A stretch of DNA of 64,000 nucleotides from Foliamicus sp963666765. Lineage in GTDB: Bacteria; Pseudomonadota; Gammaproteobacteria; Steroidobacterales; Foliamicaceae. Location: positions 1,178,001-1,242,000 of the forward strand of contig OY762933.1 in NCBI GenBank assembly GCA_963666765.1, written 5' to 3'. Below the pieces are notes generated by a model that saw only the letters and a list, made by a program, of their open reading frames with translations, was not told the origin of the DNA and did no database searches. The translations under genes and the position numbers were made by a program. Shown here piece after piece: positions 44,742-57,375 of the stretch (positions are counted from its first letter, which is position 1; each line of letters begins with the position of its first letter).

Positions 44742-45886
44742 ATCGCGTCCCCGTCGATCCCAAGCTTCTACGCTGGGCACGCGAACGCGCCGGAGTCGCG
44801 CAGGAAGATTTGACCGCGAAATTCAAGAAGCTGCCCGCGTGGGAGAGCGGTGAGACGCAGCCAACTTTCAAGCAATTGGAAGCGTTCGCTCGCACCGTCC
44901 ACGTACCGTTCGGTTACCTGTTTCTCTCGGAGCCTCCCGAAGAACGCCTCCCCATTTCAGACTTCCGCACGGTCGCAAACGCAGTAAGCGCCAGACCCAG
45001 TCCGGATCTGCTCGACACGCTCTACGCCATGCAGCGGCGGCAGACGTGGCTGCGTGAATACCTCATCGAGAACGATGCGGAGCCACTGACCTTCGCGGCG
45101 AGTTCCCGTCTTGCAGACGACCCCGTAGCTGTGGGTCGCGAAATGCGGCGCACCCTGGGCCTGGACGAGGGGTGGGCAGCGGGAGTCCGCACGTGGCAGG
45201 ACGCCGTGAACGAGTTGCGCCGCATGATCGAGAGGCTCGGCGTAATGGCGGTGATTAACGGCGTGGTCGGCAACAATACTCACCGTCGGTTGAGTGTGGC
45301 GGAGTTTCGCGGGTTCGCACTCACGGATCGTTACGCGCCCTTGATCTTTGTAAACGGTGCGGATGCCAAGTCCGCCCAGATGTTCACGCTGGCTCACGAA
45401 CTGGCGCACATCTGGCTCGGCGAAGAGGGGCTTTCCGGTTTCGACAAACTGCTTCCCTTCGGCACGGATGTGGAAGACTGGTGCAACCGGGCGGCGGCGG
45501 AATTTCTCGTGCCGTCGCGAGAATTGCGCAAGCGTTGGATGTCGGCCAGACGGGAACAGCGTCCCTTCGATGCCATAGGGGGATCGTTCAAGGTAAGCCC
45601 GCTAGTCGCCGCCCGTCGAGCCATGGACCTCAAGCTTATTGGGCGTGGCGCCTTCTTCGACTTCTATGAACACTACATTAGCCGTGAGCATCGGGGCGGC
45701 ACGAAACCTTCAGGGGGCGATTTCTACAACAATCAGAATGCGCGTGTCGGCAAGCGTTTCGCGACCTATGTGATGAAAGCGGCGCTGGAGGGTCAAGTCG
45801 GGTTCAGGGAGGCCTACCAACTGACCGGTCTTCGAGGTGGAACCTTCCAAGACTACGCCAGACGATTAGACATACGGCTCCCCTGA
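44738..45886 (+). CDS. HTH and ImmA/IrrE-family metallopeptidase
   Basis: 382 aa from ATG 44738 (ATGA overlap with hsdS). An N-terminal XRE-like helix-turn-helix spans about residues 8-60 (LLRWARERAGVAQEDLTAKFKKLPAWESGETQPTFKQLEAF). The zinc motif HELAH at 220-224 sits in MFTLAHELAHIWLGEEG, with a later Glu-containing helix in CNRAAAEFLVPSRELR. This architecture is the ImmA/IrrE peptidase that cleaves repressors and also serves as partner of toxin-like PIN-domain proteins. The next gene (DUF4411) shares its start with this stop, so the two form a unit inserted between hsdS and hsdR. Confidence 0.92.
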   Translation: MNRVPVDPKLLRWARERAGVAQEDLTAKFKKLPAWESGETQPTFKQLEAFARTVHVPFGYLFLSEPPEERLPISDFRTVANAVSARPSPDLLDTLYAMQRRQTWLREYLIENDAEPLTFAASSRLADDPVAVGREMRRTLGLDEGWAAGVRTWQDAVNELRRMIERLGVMAVINGVVGNNTHRRLSVAEFRGFALTDRYAPLIFVNGADAKSAQMFTLAHELAHIWLGEEGLSGFDKLLPFGTDVEDWCNRAAAEFLVPSRELRKRWMSARREQRPFDAIGGSFKVSPLVAARRAMDLKLIGRGAFFDFYEHYISREHRGGTKPSGGDFYNNQNARVGKRFATYVMKAALEGQVGFREAYQLTGLRGGTFQDYARRLDIRLP

Positions 45887-46406
45887 TGGCGGGTCGGCAC
45901 TACCTTGTGGACTCGGATGTCCTCATAACGGCGAAGAACCTTTACTACGCCTTTGACCTTTGTCCCGGCTTCTGGACATGCCTGCTGCACCATCACCAGG
46001 AGGGTTCGGTCTTCAGTGTCGATCGGGTGCGCAATGAGCTGCTCGCAGGTCGCGATACGGAGGATCTTGTTCAGTGGGTGCGAAACGACGTGCCGGAAAC
46101 GTTCTTCTTGCCTGTGGACATCGATGAGGTGGCTCGTGTCTATACGGAGATCATGTTGTGGGTCCAGCGCCATCGGAACTACTTCGACCAAACGAAGGCG
46201 AAATTTGCGACCGGCGCAGACGGCTGGCTCGTAGCTTGCGCAAAGGTGCGCGGAGCAACCGTTGTGACGAATGAGCAACCTGCCCCGGAGTCCAGGAAAG
46301 AAGTGAAACTGCCGGATGTTTGCCGGGAGTTCAATGTTCCCCGGGAGAACACCTTTGAGATGCTGCGAGCGCTGGGAGCGCAGTTCGATTGGACAGGAAG
46401 AGTTGG

Positions 46407-46410
<4 letters not shown>
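45886..46410 (+). CDS. DUF4411 family PIN-like protein (probable toxin of the embedded pair)
   Basis: 174 aa. ATG 45886 shares its A with the preceding TGA. The N-terminal HYLVDSDVLITAKNLYYAFDLCPGFW is the DUF4411 signature and has the first acidic residues of a PIN-type nuclease. Further acidic positions are in TGADGWLVACAKVRGATVVTNEQPAPESR, the usual PIN motif 3/4 zone. It probably acts as an RNase toxin controlled by the upstream HTH-peptidase protein. The stop overlaps the GTG start of hsdR (GTGA), so the pair is translationally tied to the restriction genes on both sides. Confidence 0.87.
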
Positions 46411-49611
<3,201 letters not shown>

Positions 49612-49651
49612 GAACCGCCTTGTTCCAACGGTTGGCTTCTTAGTAGCTTTC

Positions 49652-50272
49652 CTATTCGTCTGCCTTCGCGAATTCAGCCATATGCACCTTACCATCACTC
49701 TTCGCCTGCATTAACACGATGTACATTCGGTTTTCATCAACCGGAAATACATGATGATGATTCAACAATACAATGACTTTGTCCATCCATTCTGGAAGTG
49801 TCTTGGACAAAAAGGTAGGTGCATCAAAATCTTGTTCGGAGAACGGGTTGGTCGAATGTAGTATTGCACTGCACTGGTCATAAAGCTCAATAAAGTCTTC
49901 CTTCGTTAGAAATCCCGACTCGACATTTGGAGTGTCGTACCGTCCTTCGGAAATCGGAACCTGTCTTGTTGGGACCGGGTAGAATTTTGGATTTACTTTC
50001 TCAAGCGCGCCCAGAATGCGTTTAGCATTCCAATCCTTTCGGAAATTGGTCCGCTGTTTGCTGTACTGCTCATGGTTCGCAACTAAAGATGACAACGCGA
50101 TCAATTCAAGTATTTTCCTGATCTGCAGTGCTGCGGATTCCGCGGTGGTCACGAGGTAAATTGAATTGATCTCTCCACGAACAAATCCCGTCACTACGCT
50201 CGTTCGTTTCTTTATCTCCTCCATACACGAGAGATATTTTTCGACCAATATGCCCTTTATTTGAGTTTCCAT
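49652..50272 (-). CDS. Hypothetical protein of the defence island, AT-richer than its surroundings
   Basis: About 206 aa from ATG 50272 (METQIKGILVEKYLSCMEEIKKRT); the open frame extends to 50434. It is mostly helical and charged, with SAALQIRKILELIALSSLVANHEQY, a region around FYPVPTRQVP, a segment KEDFIELYDQCSAILHSTNPFSEQ that resembles the HEPN-like 'cell-fate/contact' helices, and LPEWMDKVIVLLNHHHVFP. I do not recognise a named family, though similar proteins are seen near defence genes. Codon use and base composition are clearly poorer in GC than the metabolic genes, indicating recent gain. It lies 40 bases after the broken hsdR on the opposite strand. Confidence 0.65.
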   Translation of the reverse strand: METQIKGILVEKYLSCMEEIKKRTSVVTGFVRGEINSIYLVTTAESAALQIRKILELIALSSLVANHEQYSKQRTNFRKDWNAKRILGALEKVNPKFYPVPTRQVPISEGRYDTPNVESGFLTKEDFIELYDQCSAILHSTNPFSEQDFDAPTFLSKTLPEWMDKVIVLLNHHHVFPVDENRMYIVLMQAKSDGKVHMAEFAKADE

Positions 50273-50587
50273 TCGATATCGCGTCCTACTTCTCGCCCGA
50301 ATTACCAGCAGCAACTTGCATGAACGCTTCTTCCGTTCTTTGCTGATATTAACTGATGATAGGTGCTGGAAATCGAGTTCTCGGTCCAGCATTGACAGAC
50401 TTTTTTGATTCTTCTCGAAATCGACCATATCCAAGAATTTCTTTCTTGTTTCTCCGCGGAAGCACCTGTCTGCGCCAGAACTATTGGAATAGCGGTTCGT
50501 TCAAGCACCGACGGAAGGACAGGCCTGTTTTGATGACAGCTTGTTATCCGACCGGCAGCGCTCATCGCGGAGCGCGGAAATCCGTGT

Positions 50588-51346
50588 TTATTCTGTTTGC
50601 TCTGCCTCGTCCAAAACATAATCATGCCAAGCAGGCTCTTGACCAGACGCTGCCATGTATAGATTCAGCCCTATAAGCGTTGCAGTGATGTCATGCGCCA
50701 TAGGGCCGTAGCCGTCTCCGTCCGTCGTGCTCAGTGGAGCCCGAACTACACGATATGCGCAACCTAAACTAACGAGTTTCTCAAGCGAAAGATGAGCCAA
50801 CTGCCCGACAAATTCATCCCTAATGTTCATCGGGTCGAGCGGTCGGATGACCAAAAATCCATCGGGGCTTTTTCCGCGGAACCCATTCTCAACGACATGC
50901 GCGAGAACCTCGCAATCCAGTCGAGTCAGCTGATGGAGGATCTCAACGTACGTAATGTCCAAGCTGAACTGTTCATCTGCACCACTACCCTCCATCGCGG
51001 ATGCAAGCAGGTTTGCCCACATCCGTTGTAGAACTTCGTCGTCCTGATATGAGGCCTTTTCCAGAAGCGGAAGTCCCACAGCGAGCGAGACCTTGCGGAC
51101 ATGATTAGCGTTTAGGTCCTTCTCTGTGAGAATACGCTCAAGCTGATCGCTAATGCGGATTAGGTTCCGTATTCGGAATAGTCTCGCTTGATCTCCAAGC
51201 GCCTGGCCTAGCTGGGTCAGCGCTGGTCCTACGACCGTGGCCGCGAAGATATTGCCAGCGAGTCTTGTCAGTGCAGCCAAGGTGATACTCTCCGTTCCTT
51301 CTATGTCCCCAGATGTCTCGATAGGTTCCATTGTCGCCCCTTGCAT
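50588..51346 (-). CDS. Abi-alpha (DUF4393) family protein
   Basis: 252 aa. The N-terminal ITLAALTRLAGNIFAATVVGPALTQLGQALGDQARLFRIRNLIRISDQLERIL and the block AVGLPLLEKASYQDDEVLQRMWANLLASAMEGS are typical of the DUF4393 'Abi-alpha' proteins first linked to abortive phage infection. No enzyme motif is visible; the family is thought to act alone or with small partners by an unknown route. The base composition is low in GC like its neighbour at 49652. A 315-base stretch (50273-50587) between them holds only the possible N-terminal extension of that neighbour. Confidence 0.8.
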   Translation of the reverse strand: MQGATMEPIETSGDIEGTESITLAALTRLAGNIFAATVVGPALTQLGQALGDQARLFRIRNLIRISDQLERILTEKDLNANHVRKVSLAVGLPLLEKASYQDDEVLQRMWANLLASAMEGSGADEQFSLDITYVEILHQLTRLDCEVLAHVVENGFRGKSPDGFLVIRPLDPMNIRDEFVGQLAHLSLEKLVSLGCAYRVVRAPLSTTDGDGYGPMAHDITATLIGLNLYMAASGQEPAWHDYVLDEAEQTE

Positions 51347-51395
51347 TAGTTCTTGAATGCCATTTCAACCTTACAAGTGGTTGTTGCGTGAGCCT

Positions 51396-51713
51396 TTACG
51401 CGACGGTGCCTAGGCCGTTTTTCGCGACCAGCGTCAGTAATTTCAAAGAAGCTCCTCGTGGGCGCTTCTCGCCACGCTCCCACTGGCTCACCAGCCCCAT
51501 GGTCACGTTGAGATAGCGCGCGAAAACCGCCTGGCTCGCGTTTTCCCGAAGCCGCAGCGCGCGAATATCCTCCGGCAACATCGCCTCCACGGGCGTCAAG
51601 CACATCTCGTCGAACACGCGCATGGTTTTCTTGGACATGACGCCAGCCTCGGCCAGACCGAGCGCCGCCTCATGCGCAGCCCCCAGCGCCTCACTCTTGT
51701 ACTGCTTGGTCAT
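51396..51713 (-). CDS. XRE-type helix-turn-helix regulator, HigA/NadS-like, without a toxin partner
   Basis: 105 aa. The HTH is in EDIRALRLRENASQAVFARYLNVTMGLVSQWERGEKRPRGASLKLLTLVAKNG (about residues 48-100), with the arrangement of HigA/NadS antitoxins that follow a HigB/RelE toxin. No toxin gene is seen on either side: upstream is the end of fdhD (51768) and downstream is the Abi-alpha gene. It may be an orphan antitoxin or a local regulator of the Abi-alpha gene 49 bases downstream. Confidence 0.82.
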   Translation of the reverse strand: MTKQYKSEALGAAHEAALGLAEAGVMSKKTMRVFDEMCLTPVEAMLPEDIRALRLRENASQAVFARYLNVTMGLVSQWERGEKRPRGASLKLLTLVAKNGLGTVA

Positions 51714-51767
51714 CGCATTTCACTAATCTTGATTTCGGTTGCTCCATTCGGAGTTTTGCAGTCACGC

Positions 51768-52631
51768 TCAAGCGATGCGATCGGGGCGTGAATAGACGTT
51801 GAAGCGGCTTGCCGTCAGGAAGCCCACCAGCGTCATGCCGAACTCCTCGGCGAATTCCACCGCCAGGGATGAGGGCGCGCCCACGGCGGCCAGGATCGGG
51901 ATGCCGGCCATCATGGCCTTTTGCATCAATTCAAAGCTTGCCCTGCCGCTGACCACGACTCCGCAGTCGCTCAAGGGCAATTCGTCCTTGAGGAGCGCCT
52001 GGCCGATGAGTTTGTCGAGTGCATTGTGCCGGCCCACGTCCTCGCGGCTGGCGCGCACCTGCCCGGCGGCGTCGAACAGCCCGGATGCGTGCAGACCTCC
52101 GGTCCGGTCGAAAACGCTCTGCATACCCCGCAACCGCTCAGGCAGCGCGCCGAGGTTGTCCGCGCTGATCCGCAATGCGTTGCCGCGGAGTTCGTAACGC
52201 CCCTGAACCGCGACGGCCTCCAGCGATGCCTTGCCGCAGACGCCGCAACTGGAGGACGTGTAGAAGTGGCGCTCAAGACGCGCGAGGTCAACCTCCACGC
52301 CGGCCGCCAGGTCCACCCGCACCACGTTGATCAGCCCGTTGGCCGCCGGCGGCCCGCACGGCCCGATGGCTTCGAGCTCCGCGGGGCCCGCGATAATGCC
52401 CTCGGTCAACAGGAAACCGGCGGCCAGTTCCTCGTCGCTGCCGGGGGTGCGCATGGTGATCGAAATGCTCTTCTGCGCGCGCCGGCCATCGGGCTGCGTC
52501 CAGGACAGGCGAATCTCCAGGGGTTCTTCCGTCGCGACCACATCGTCGCGGTCCCCCCCATCGGCGCCAAAGCGCTGAATCTGCACACGCTTGACGCTCT
52601 TCAGCGCCGCCAGTGCCGTGTCACGGGTCAT
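51768..52631 (-). CDS. fdhD: Formate dehydrogenase accessory sulfurtransferase
   Basis: 287 aa from ATG 52631, overlapping fdsD by 11 bases. The FdhD features are present: EEPLEIRL near the N-terminus, DEELAAGFLLTEGII, the redox Cys pair in SSCGVCGKASLEAV near residues 128-131, FDRTGGLHASGLFD, and REDVGRHNALDKLIG. FdhD takes sulfur from a cysteine desulfurase and adds it to the Mo-bis-MGD cofactor, needed for active formate dehydrogenase. It is the last gene of the fds operon. Confidence 0.95.
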   Translation of the reverse strand: MTRDTALAALKSVKRVQIQRFGADGGDRDDVVATEEPLEIRLSWTQPDGRRAQKSISITMRTPGSDEELAAGFLLTEGIIAGPAELEAIGPCGPPAANGLINVVRVDLAAGVEVDLARLERHFYTSSSCGVCGKASLEAVAVQGRYELRGNALRISADNLGALPERLRGMQSVFDRTGGLHASGLFDAAGQVRASREDVGRHNALDKLIGQALLKDELPLSDCGVVVSGRASFELMQKAMMAGIPILAAVGAPSSLAVEFAEEFGMTLVGFLTASRFNVYSRPDRIA

Positions 52632-52869
52632 GGGTTGTCTCGGCGGATTGCGACCGTTCTTCGATCAGCTCCCTGAGCGCCTGCTCGGCCAGGTCGGACA
52701 GCCCGGTATCGCCCGACTGCATGTGCCGGGCCATCGCGTCGAGCATGTAAGGGCTCCAGAATCGGCCGATGTGGTCCACTACACCGGCCACCTCCCTGGC
52801 ACGATCAAGTCCGCAGTCGAAGTTCGCTGCGATATCGTTGGCCATGCGTACCAGCTTGACCGGATTCAT
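52621..52869 (-). CDS. fdsD: NAD-dependent formate dehydrogenase delta subunit
   Basis: 82 aa from ATG 52869 (MNPVKLVRMANDIAANFDCG). The reading could start at TTG 52887, but that codon overlaps the GGAGG used by the ATG. VRMANDIAANF, HIGRFWSPYMLDAMARHM and the Leu-rich C-terminus are typical of FdsD, a small subunit found with soluble Mo formate dehydrogenases and needed for assembly or activity. It is 41 bases after fdsA and overlaps fdhD. Confidence 0.9.
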   Translation of the reverse strand: MNPVKLVRMANDIAANFDCGLDRAREVAGVVDHIGRFWSPYMLDAMARHMQSGDTGLSDLAEQALRELIEERSQSAETTHDP

Positions 52870-52910
52870 CGGCTGCGTCGCCTCCAACTTGACCCTGAAC
52901 AGCGAACAGT

Positions 52911-55799
52911 TCAGGCGGACACGGGGGCCCTCGCCTTGCGCAGGAGCTCCAGCTGCGTTTCGGTGAATTCCCCGAACTCAAGCTGCCAGTCCGAAAGCCG
53001 GGTCACCTTGTACGCCTGCACGGCCGTGACCTTGTACTCCGGACAGTTGGTCGCCCAGTCGGAATTGTCCGTGGTCACGACGTTGGCGCCGGATTCCGGG
53101 TGATGGAAGGTCGTATAAACCACTCCGGGTTGGACCCGCTCGGTGATGTCCGCGCGCAATACCGTATCGCCGGCCCGGCTCTTCAGGCCCACCCAGTCAT
53201 CCTGTTCGATACCGCGCTGCTCGGCGTCGTGGGGGTGAATCTCGAGGATGTCTTCCCCGTGCCACTGATCGTTTTTGGTGCGCCGCGTCTGCGCGCCCAC
53301 GTTGTACTGGCTGAGAACGCGTCCCGTGGTGAGCAACAGCGGGTACCTGGCGGTCGAGCGCTCCTGCGTCGCCACATAGGGCGTCAGCCGGAACAGACCC
53401 CTGCCGCGCGTGAAGGTGTCCACATGCATGGTCGGCGTGCCGTGCTCGGCCTTCTCGTTGCACGGCCACTGAATGGAACCGAGGCGGTCGAGCTTCTCAT
53501 AGCTCACGCCGTGAAAGGTGGGTGTGAGCCGCGCGACTTCGTCCATGATCTCGCTGGGATGGCCGTAGCTCATCGGGTAACCCATGGCGTTGGCCAGCAG
53601 CTGGGTCACTTCCCAGTCCTCGTAGCCGGCCAGCGGCTTCATCACCTTGCGCACCGGCGAGATCCGCCGTTCCGCATTGGTGTAGGTGCCGTTCTTCTCC
53701 AGGAAGGATGAACCGGGCAGAAACACGTGGGCGAATTTCGCGGTCTCGTTCAGGAACAGGTCCTGAACGATCAGGCACTCCAGCGACGACAGCGCGTCGG
53801 AGACATGCGTGATATCGGGATCGGACTGAGCCATGTCTTCGCCCTGCACGTAGAGGCCCTTGAAATGCCCCGCTATCGCCGCATCGAACATGTTCGGAAT
53901 CCGGAAACCCGGCGTCGGCAACAGTTCCACTCCCCATTCCCGCTCGAACAACGCGCGGGTTTCGGCGTCGGAAACATGCCGGTAGCCCGGCAATTCGTGG
54001 GGAAAGGAACCCATGTCGCAGGCGCCCTGCACGTTGTTCTGGCCCCGCAGGGGGCTGACGCCAACCCCCTCTCGGCCCAGGTTGCCGGTCGCCATGGCAA
54101 GGTTGGCAATGCCCATGACCATGGTGGAACCCTGGGCGTGCTCGGAAACACCCAGCCCGTAGTAGATGGCGCTGTTGGGGCCGGCGGCGTAGAGCCGCGC
54201 CGCCGCCCGGACATCTTCCGCCGGCACCCCGGTAACCTCGGCCAGGGCCTCCGGGGAGTTGCGCTCCTCGAGGATGAATCGGCGCCAGTCCTCGAAGGCG
54301 TCCGGTTCGCAGCGGTCCTCGATATAGGGCCTGTCCTCCAGCCCCTCGGAGAGAACCGCATGGGCCAGCGCGTTGATGATGGCGACGTTGGCGCCCGGGC
54401 GCAGTTGCAGATGGCAGTCCGCCTCTACATGGGCGGAGCGCACCAGGTCTATCTGCAGGGGGTCGATGACGATCAGCCTGGCCCCTTCCCGCAGCCGGCG
54501 CTTCATCTGCGAAGCGAACACGGGGTGTGCGACGGTCGGGTTGGCGCCGATGATCATGATGACGTCGGCCTTGAGGACCGAGTCGAATGCCTGAGTCCCC
54601 GCCGATTCGCCCAGCGTGGATTTCAGTCCGTATCCGGTCGGCGAGTGGCAAACCCGGGCGCAGGTATCCACGTTGTTGTTGCCGAATGCGGAGCGGACCA
54701 TCTTCTGCACCAGGTAGGTCTCCTCGTTGGTGCAGCGGGACGAGGTGATGCCGCCGATGGAATTGGGGCCGTATTTCTCCCGAATCCTGCTGAGCTTGTC
54801 GGCCGCGAAGCCAATGGCTTCCTCCCAGGACACTTCCCGCCACGGGTCGTCGATCGATTCGCGAATCAGCGGCGCGGTGATGCGGTCCTTGTGGGTGGCA
54901 TAGCCGAAGGCGAAGCGCCCCTTGACGCAGGAGTGCCCGTGATTGGCGTGACCGTCCTTGTTGGGGATCATCTTGACCACTTCCTCGCCCTTCATCTCCG
55001 CGCGGAACGAACAGCCGACGCCGCAGTAGGCGCAGGTCGTGATCACGGAATGCTCCGGCTGGCCCATCTCGATCAGCGAGGTTTCCGTCAGTGTCGCGGT
55101 GGGGCAGGCCTGCACGCAGGCCCCGCAGGACACGCATTCCGAATCGAGAAACGGCTGGTCCTGGCTCGCCGCAACCTTGGACTCGAAACCCCGGCCGTCT
55201 ATGGTGAGCGCGTAGGTGCCCTGGACCTCCTCGCAGGCGCGCACGCAGCGCGAACAGACGATGCACTTGCTGGGATCGAAGGTGAAGTAGGGGTTGCTCT
55301 CGTCTTTCTCCGCATCCAGGTGGTTCTCGCCCGCGTAGCCGTAACGGACATCCCTCAGCCCCACGGCGCCGGCCATATCCTGCAGTTCGCAGTCACCGTT
55401 GGTGGGGCAGGTCAGGCAGTCCAGCGGATGATCGGAGATGTACAGTTCCATGACGTTGCGGCGCAGGTCGGCCAGGCGCGGGTTCTGCGTGGTCACCTCC
55501 ATTCCATCGGCCACTTCGGTGGTACACGACGCAGGAAGACCCTTGGCGCCCTCGATTTCCACCAGGCACAGCCGGCAGGAACCGAAAGGCTCGAGCATGT
55601 CGCTGGCGCACAGTTTGGGAATGTTGATGCCCGCAAGTGCGGCCGCACGGATCACCGTTGTCCCCTCGGGCACCGTCACCGTCTTGCCGTCGATGGTGAG
55701 CCGTACCATCGTCTCCGACTTGCTGGCCGGCGCACCCAGGTCTTCAGGGCGTCGGTAGGCCTCGTAGGCCAGTGCAGTGTCAGACGGCGCTTGACTCAT
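52911..55799 (-). CDS. fdsA: NAD-dependent formate dehydrogenase alpha (catalytic molybdenum) subunit
   Basis: 962 aa. From the N-terminus: a [2Fe-2S] ferredoxin domain (PKLCASDMLEPFGSCRLCLVEIEG), the His/Cys-ligated cluster (HPLDCLTCPTNGDCELQD), two [4Fe-4S] motifs (CIVCSRCVRACEE; CVSCGACVQACP), the molybdopterin-domain cluster (CAYCGVGCSFRAEM...SCVKGRF) and the Mo-ligand Cys near residue 384 in TCARVCHSPTGYGL. The C-terminal bis-MGD-binding domain ends near residue 950. It oxidises formate to CO2 and passes electrons to FdsB/G. In this window the formate would come from formyl-THF through the formate-THF ligase encoded upstream. Confidence 0.96.
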   Translation of the reverse strand: MSQAPSDTALAYEAYRRPEDLGAPASKSETMVRLTIDGKTVTVPEGTTVIRAAALAGINIPKLCASDMLEPFGSCRLCLVEIEGAKGLPASCTTEVADGMEVTTQNPRLADLRRNVMELYISDHPLDCLTCPTNGDCELQDMAGAVGLRDVRYGYAGENHLDAEKDESNPYFTFDPSKCIVCSRCVRACEEVQGTYALTIDGRGFESKVAASQDQPFLDSECVSCGACVQACPTATLTETSLIEMGQPEHSVITTCAYCGVGCSFRAEMKGEEVVKMIPNKDGHANHGHSCVKGRFAFGYATHKDRITAPLIRESIDDPWREVSWEEAIGFAADKLSRIREKYGPNSIGGITSSRCTNEETYLVQKMVRSAFGNNNVDTCARVCHSPTGYGLKSTLGESAGTQAFDSVLKADVIMIIGANPTVAHPVFASQMKRRLREGARLIVIDPLQIDLVRSAHVEADCHLQLRPGANVAIINALAHAVLSEGLEDRPYIEDRCEPDAFEDWRRFILEERNSPEALAEVTGVPAEDVRAAARLYAAGPNSAIYYGLGVSEHAQGSTMVMGIANLAMATGNLGREGVGVSPLRGQNNVQGACDMGSFPHELPGYRHVSDAETRALFEREWGVELLPTPGFRIPNMFDAAIAGHFKGLYVQGEDMAQSDPDITHVSDALSSLECLIVQDLFLNETAKFAHVFLPGSSFLEKNGTYTNAERRISPVRKVMKPLAGYEDWEVTQLLANAMGYPMSYGHPSEIMDEVARLTPTFHGVSYEKLDRLGSIQWPCNEKAEHGTPTMHVDTFTRGRGLFRLTPYVATQERSTARYPLLLTTGRVLSQYNVGAQTRRTKNDQWHGEDILEIHPHDAEQRGIEQDDWVGLKSRAGDTVLRADITERVQPGVVYTTFHHPESGANVVTTDNSDWATNCPEYKVTAVQAYKVTRLSDWQLEFGEFTETQLELLRKARAPVSA

Positions 55800-55827
55800 G
55801 ACTCATCTCCATCCATTCCGCCGACGA

Positions 55828-57372
55828 TCAGCGCGCCCGCAGATCCTCGGGAAAGTGATCCAGAACGCTGATTACGGGGAACGGGGCCATCCCGCCCAGC
55901 GCGCACAGCGAACCTGCAACCATCGTATCGCAGAGGTCCCTTAACAATAGCAGGTTGCCGGACTCATCGTCACCGCTCAGGACCCGGTCGATGACTTCCA
56001 CGCCCCGCACCGCGCCGATCCGGCAGGGCGTGCACTTGCCGCACGACTCGATAGCACAGAACTCCATGGCGAAACGGGCCTGCTCGCCCATGTCCACGGT
56101 GTCGTCGAAAACCACCAGTCCGCCGTGGCCGATCATCCCGCCGAACTCCGCGAACGCTTCGTAGTCAAGCGGAGCATCGAACTGTGAGGGATGAACGTAG
56201 GCGCCCAGCGGACCGCCCGCCTGCACGGCCCGGATCGGCCGGCCGGTTGCCGTACCGCCGCCGAAGTCCTCCAGCAATTCACGCAGCGGGCGTCCGAAAC
56301 CGATCTCCACCAGCCCGCCCCGTTTGATGTTGCCGGCCAGTTGCACGGTCAGTGTCCCCCTGGAACGGCCCGTTCCGTAGTCCCGATAGTGCTCCGCGCC
56401 CTCGGCCAGGATGATCGGCACACACGCCAGGGTGATGACGTTGTTGACGATGGTGGGCGCGCCGAACAGGCCCTTGATTGCCGGCAGCGGGGGACGGTAG
56501 CGGATCACGCCGCGCTTGCCTTCCAGGCTCTCCAGCATGGAGGTCTCCTCGCCGCAGATATAGGCGCCGGCGGCTTCGCGGACTTCCAGATGGAAGGCCC
56601 GGCCGCTGTCCATGACGTCGTCCCCCAGCAGCCCGGCGGCTTCGGCGGTCCGAATGGCGTCGTTCATCACGCGGATCGCCAGCGGATACTCGGCGCGCAG
56701 GTAGATGTAGCCCATGGTCGCACCCACCGCCAGACCGGCAATGGTCATCCCCTCGATCACCACAAAAGGATCGCTCTCCATGATCATCCGGTCGGCGTAG
56801 GTGCCGGAATCGCCCTCGTCCGCATTGCAGGTGACATACTTCTGCGCCCCCTCGGCGTTCAGCACCGTGCGCCACTTGATGCCGGTGGGAAACGCGGCGC
56901 CGCCGCGGCCCCTCAAGCCCGATTCCGTAACGATCCCGATGATCTCCTCCCGCGACAGTTCCACGGCCCTGGCAAGTCCTTCGTAGCCGCCATGAGCGCG
57001 GTAGTCGTCCAGCGACAGCGGGTCGGTGATGCCGACCCGGGCGAAAGTAAGGCGCGACTGCCGGGCCAGCCAAGGAATTTCCTCGGTAGGCCCCAGCCCG
57101 AGAGCATGCTCGCCCGCGGCGAGGAAGCCCGCGTCGAACAGTGCCGAAACGTCGGTGGACTGCACCGGCCCGTATGCGTGGCGGACGCCGTCGCACTCGA
57201 CCTCGATCATGGGTTCCAGCCAGTACAGGCCGCGGGAACCGTTGCGCACCACGGTAACGGATTCGCCGCGCCTGGCGGCCTCCGCGGCAATCGCGGCCGC
57301 CACGCCGTCGGCGCCCATGGAACACGCCGTGGTATCACGGGGAACGAAGACCCTGTGTGCCTCCGCCGCCAT
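55828..57372 (-). CDS. fdsB: NAD-dependent formate dehydrogenase beta (NADH/FMN) subunit
   Basis: 514 aa. A thioredoxin-like N-terminal domain (FVPRDTTACSMGADGVAAAIA...VEVECDG-type) is fused to a NuoF-like part: the NADH/FMN-binding GLRGRGGAAFPTGIKW and NADEGDSGTYADRMIMESDPF, ICGEETSMLESLEGKRG, and the [4Fe-4S] motif SCGKCTPCRIGAVRG. It hands electrons from formate to NAD+. Start ATG 57372 is 3 bases after the fdsG stop. Confidence 0.95.
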   Translation of the reverse strand: MAAEAHRVFVPRDTTACSMGADGVAAAIAAEAARRGESVTVVRNGSRGLYWLEPMIEVECDGVRHAYGPVQSTDVSALFDAGFLAAGEHALGLGPTEEIPWLARQSRLTFARVGITDPLSLDDYRAHGGYEGLARAVELSREEIIGIVTESGLRGRGGAAFPTGIKWRTVLNAEGAQKYVTCNADEGDSGTYADRMIMESDPFVVIEGMTIAGLAVGATMGYIYLRAEYPLAIRVMNDAIRTAEAAGLLGDDVMDSGRAFHLEVREAAGAYICGEETSMLESLEGKRGVIRYRPPLPAIKGLFGAPTIVNNVITLACVPIILAEGAEHYRDYGTGRSRGTLTVQLAGNIKRGGLVEIGFGRPLRELLEDFGGGTATGRPIRAVQAGGPLGAYVHPSQFDAPLDYEAFAEFGGMIGHGGLVVFDDTVDMGEQARFAMEFCAIESCGKCTPCRIGAVRGVEVIDRVLSGDDESGNLLLLRDLCDTMVAGSLCALGGMAPFPVISVLDHFPEDLRAR

Positions 57373-57375
57373 CCC

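Noticed and set aside
50302..50625. 107-codon minus-strand frame near the unknown AT-rich gene
   Set aside because: Overlaps the neighbouring gene's extension in another frame and shows no coding character.
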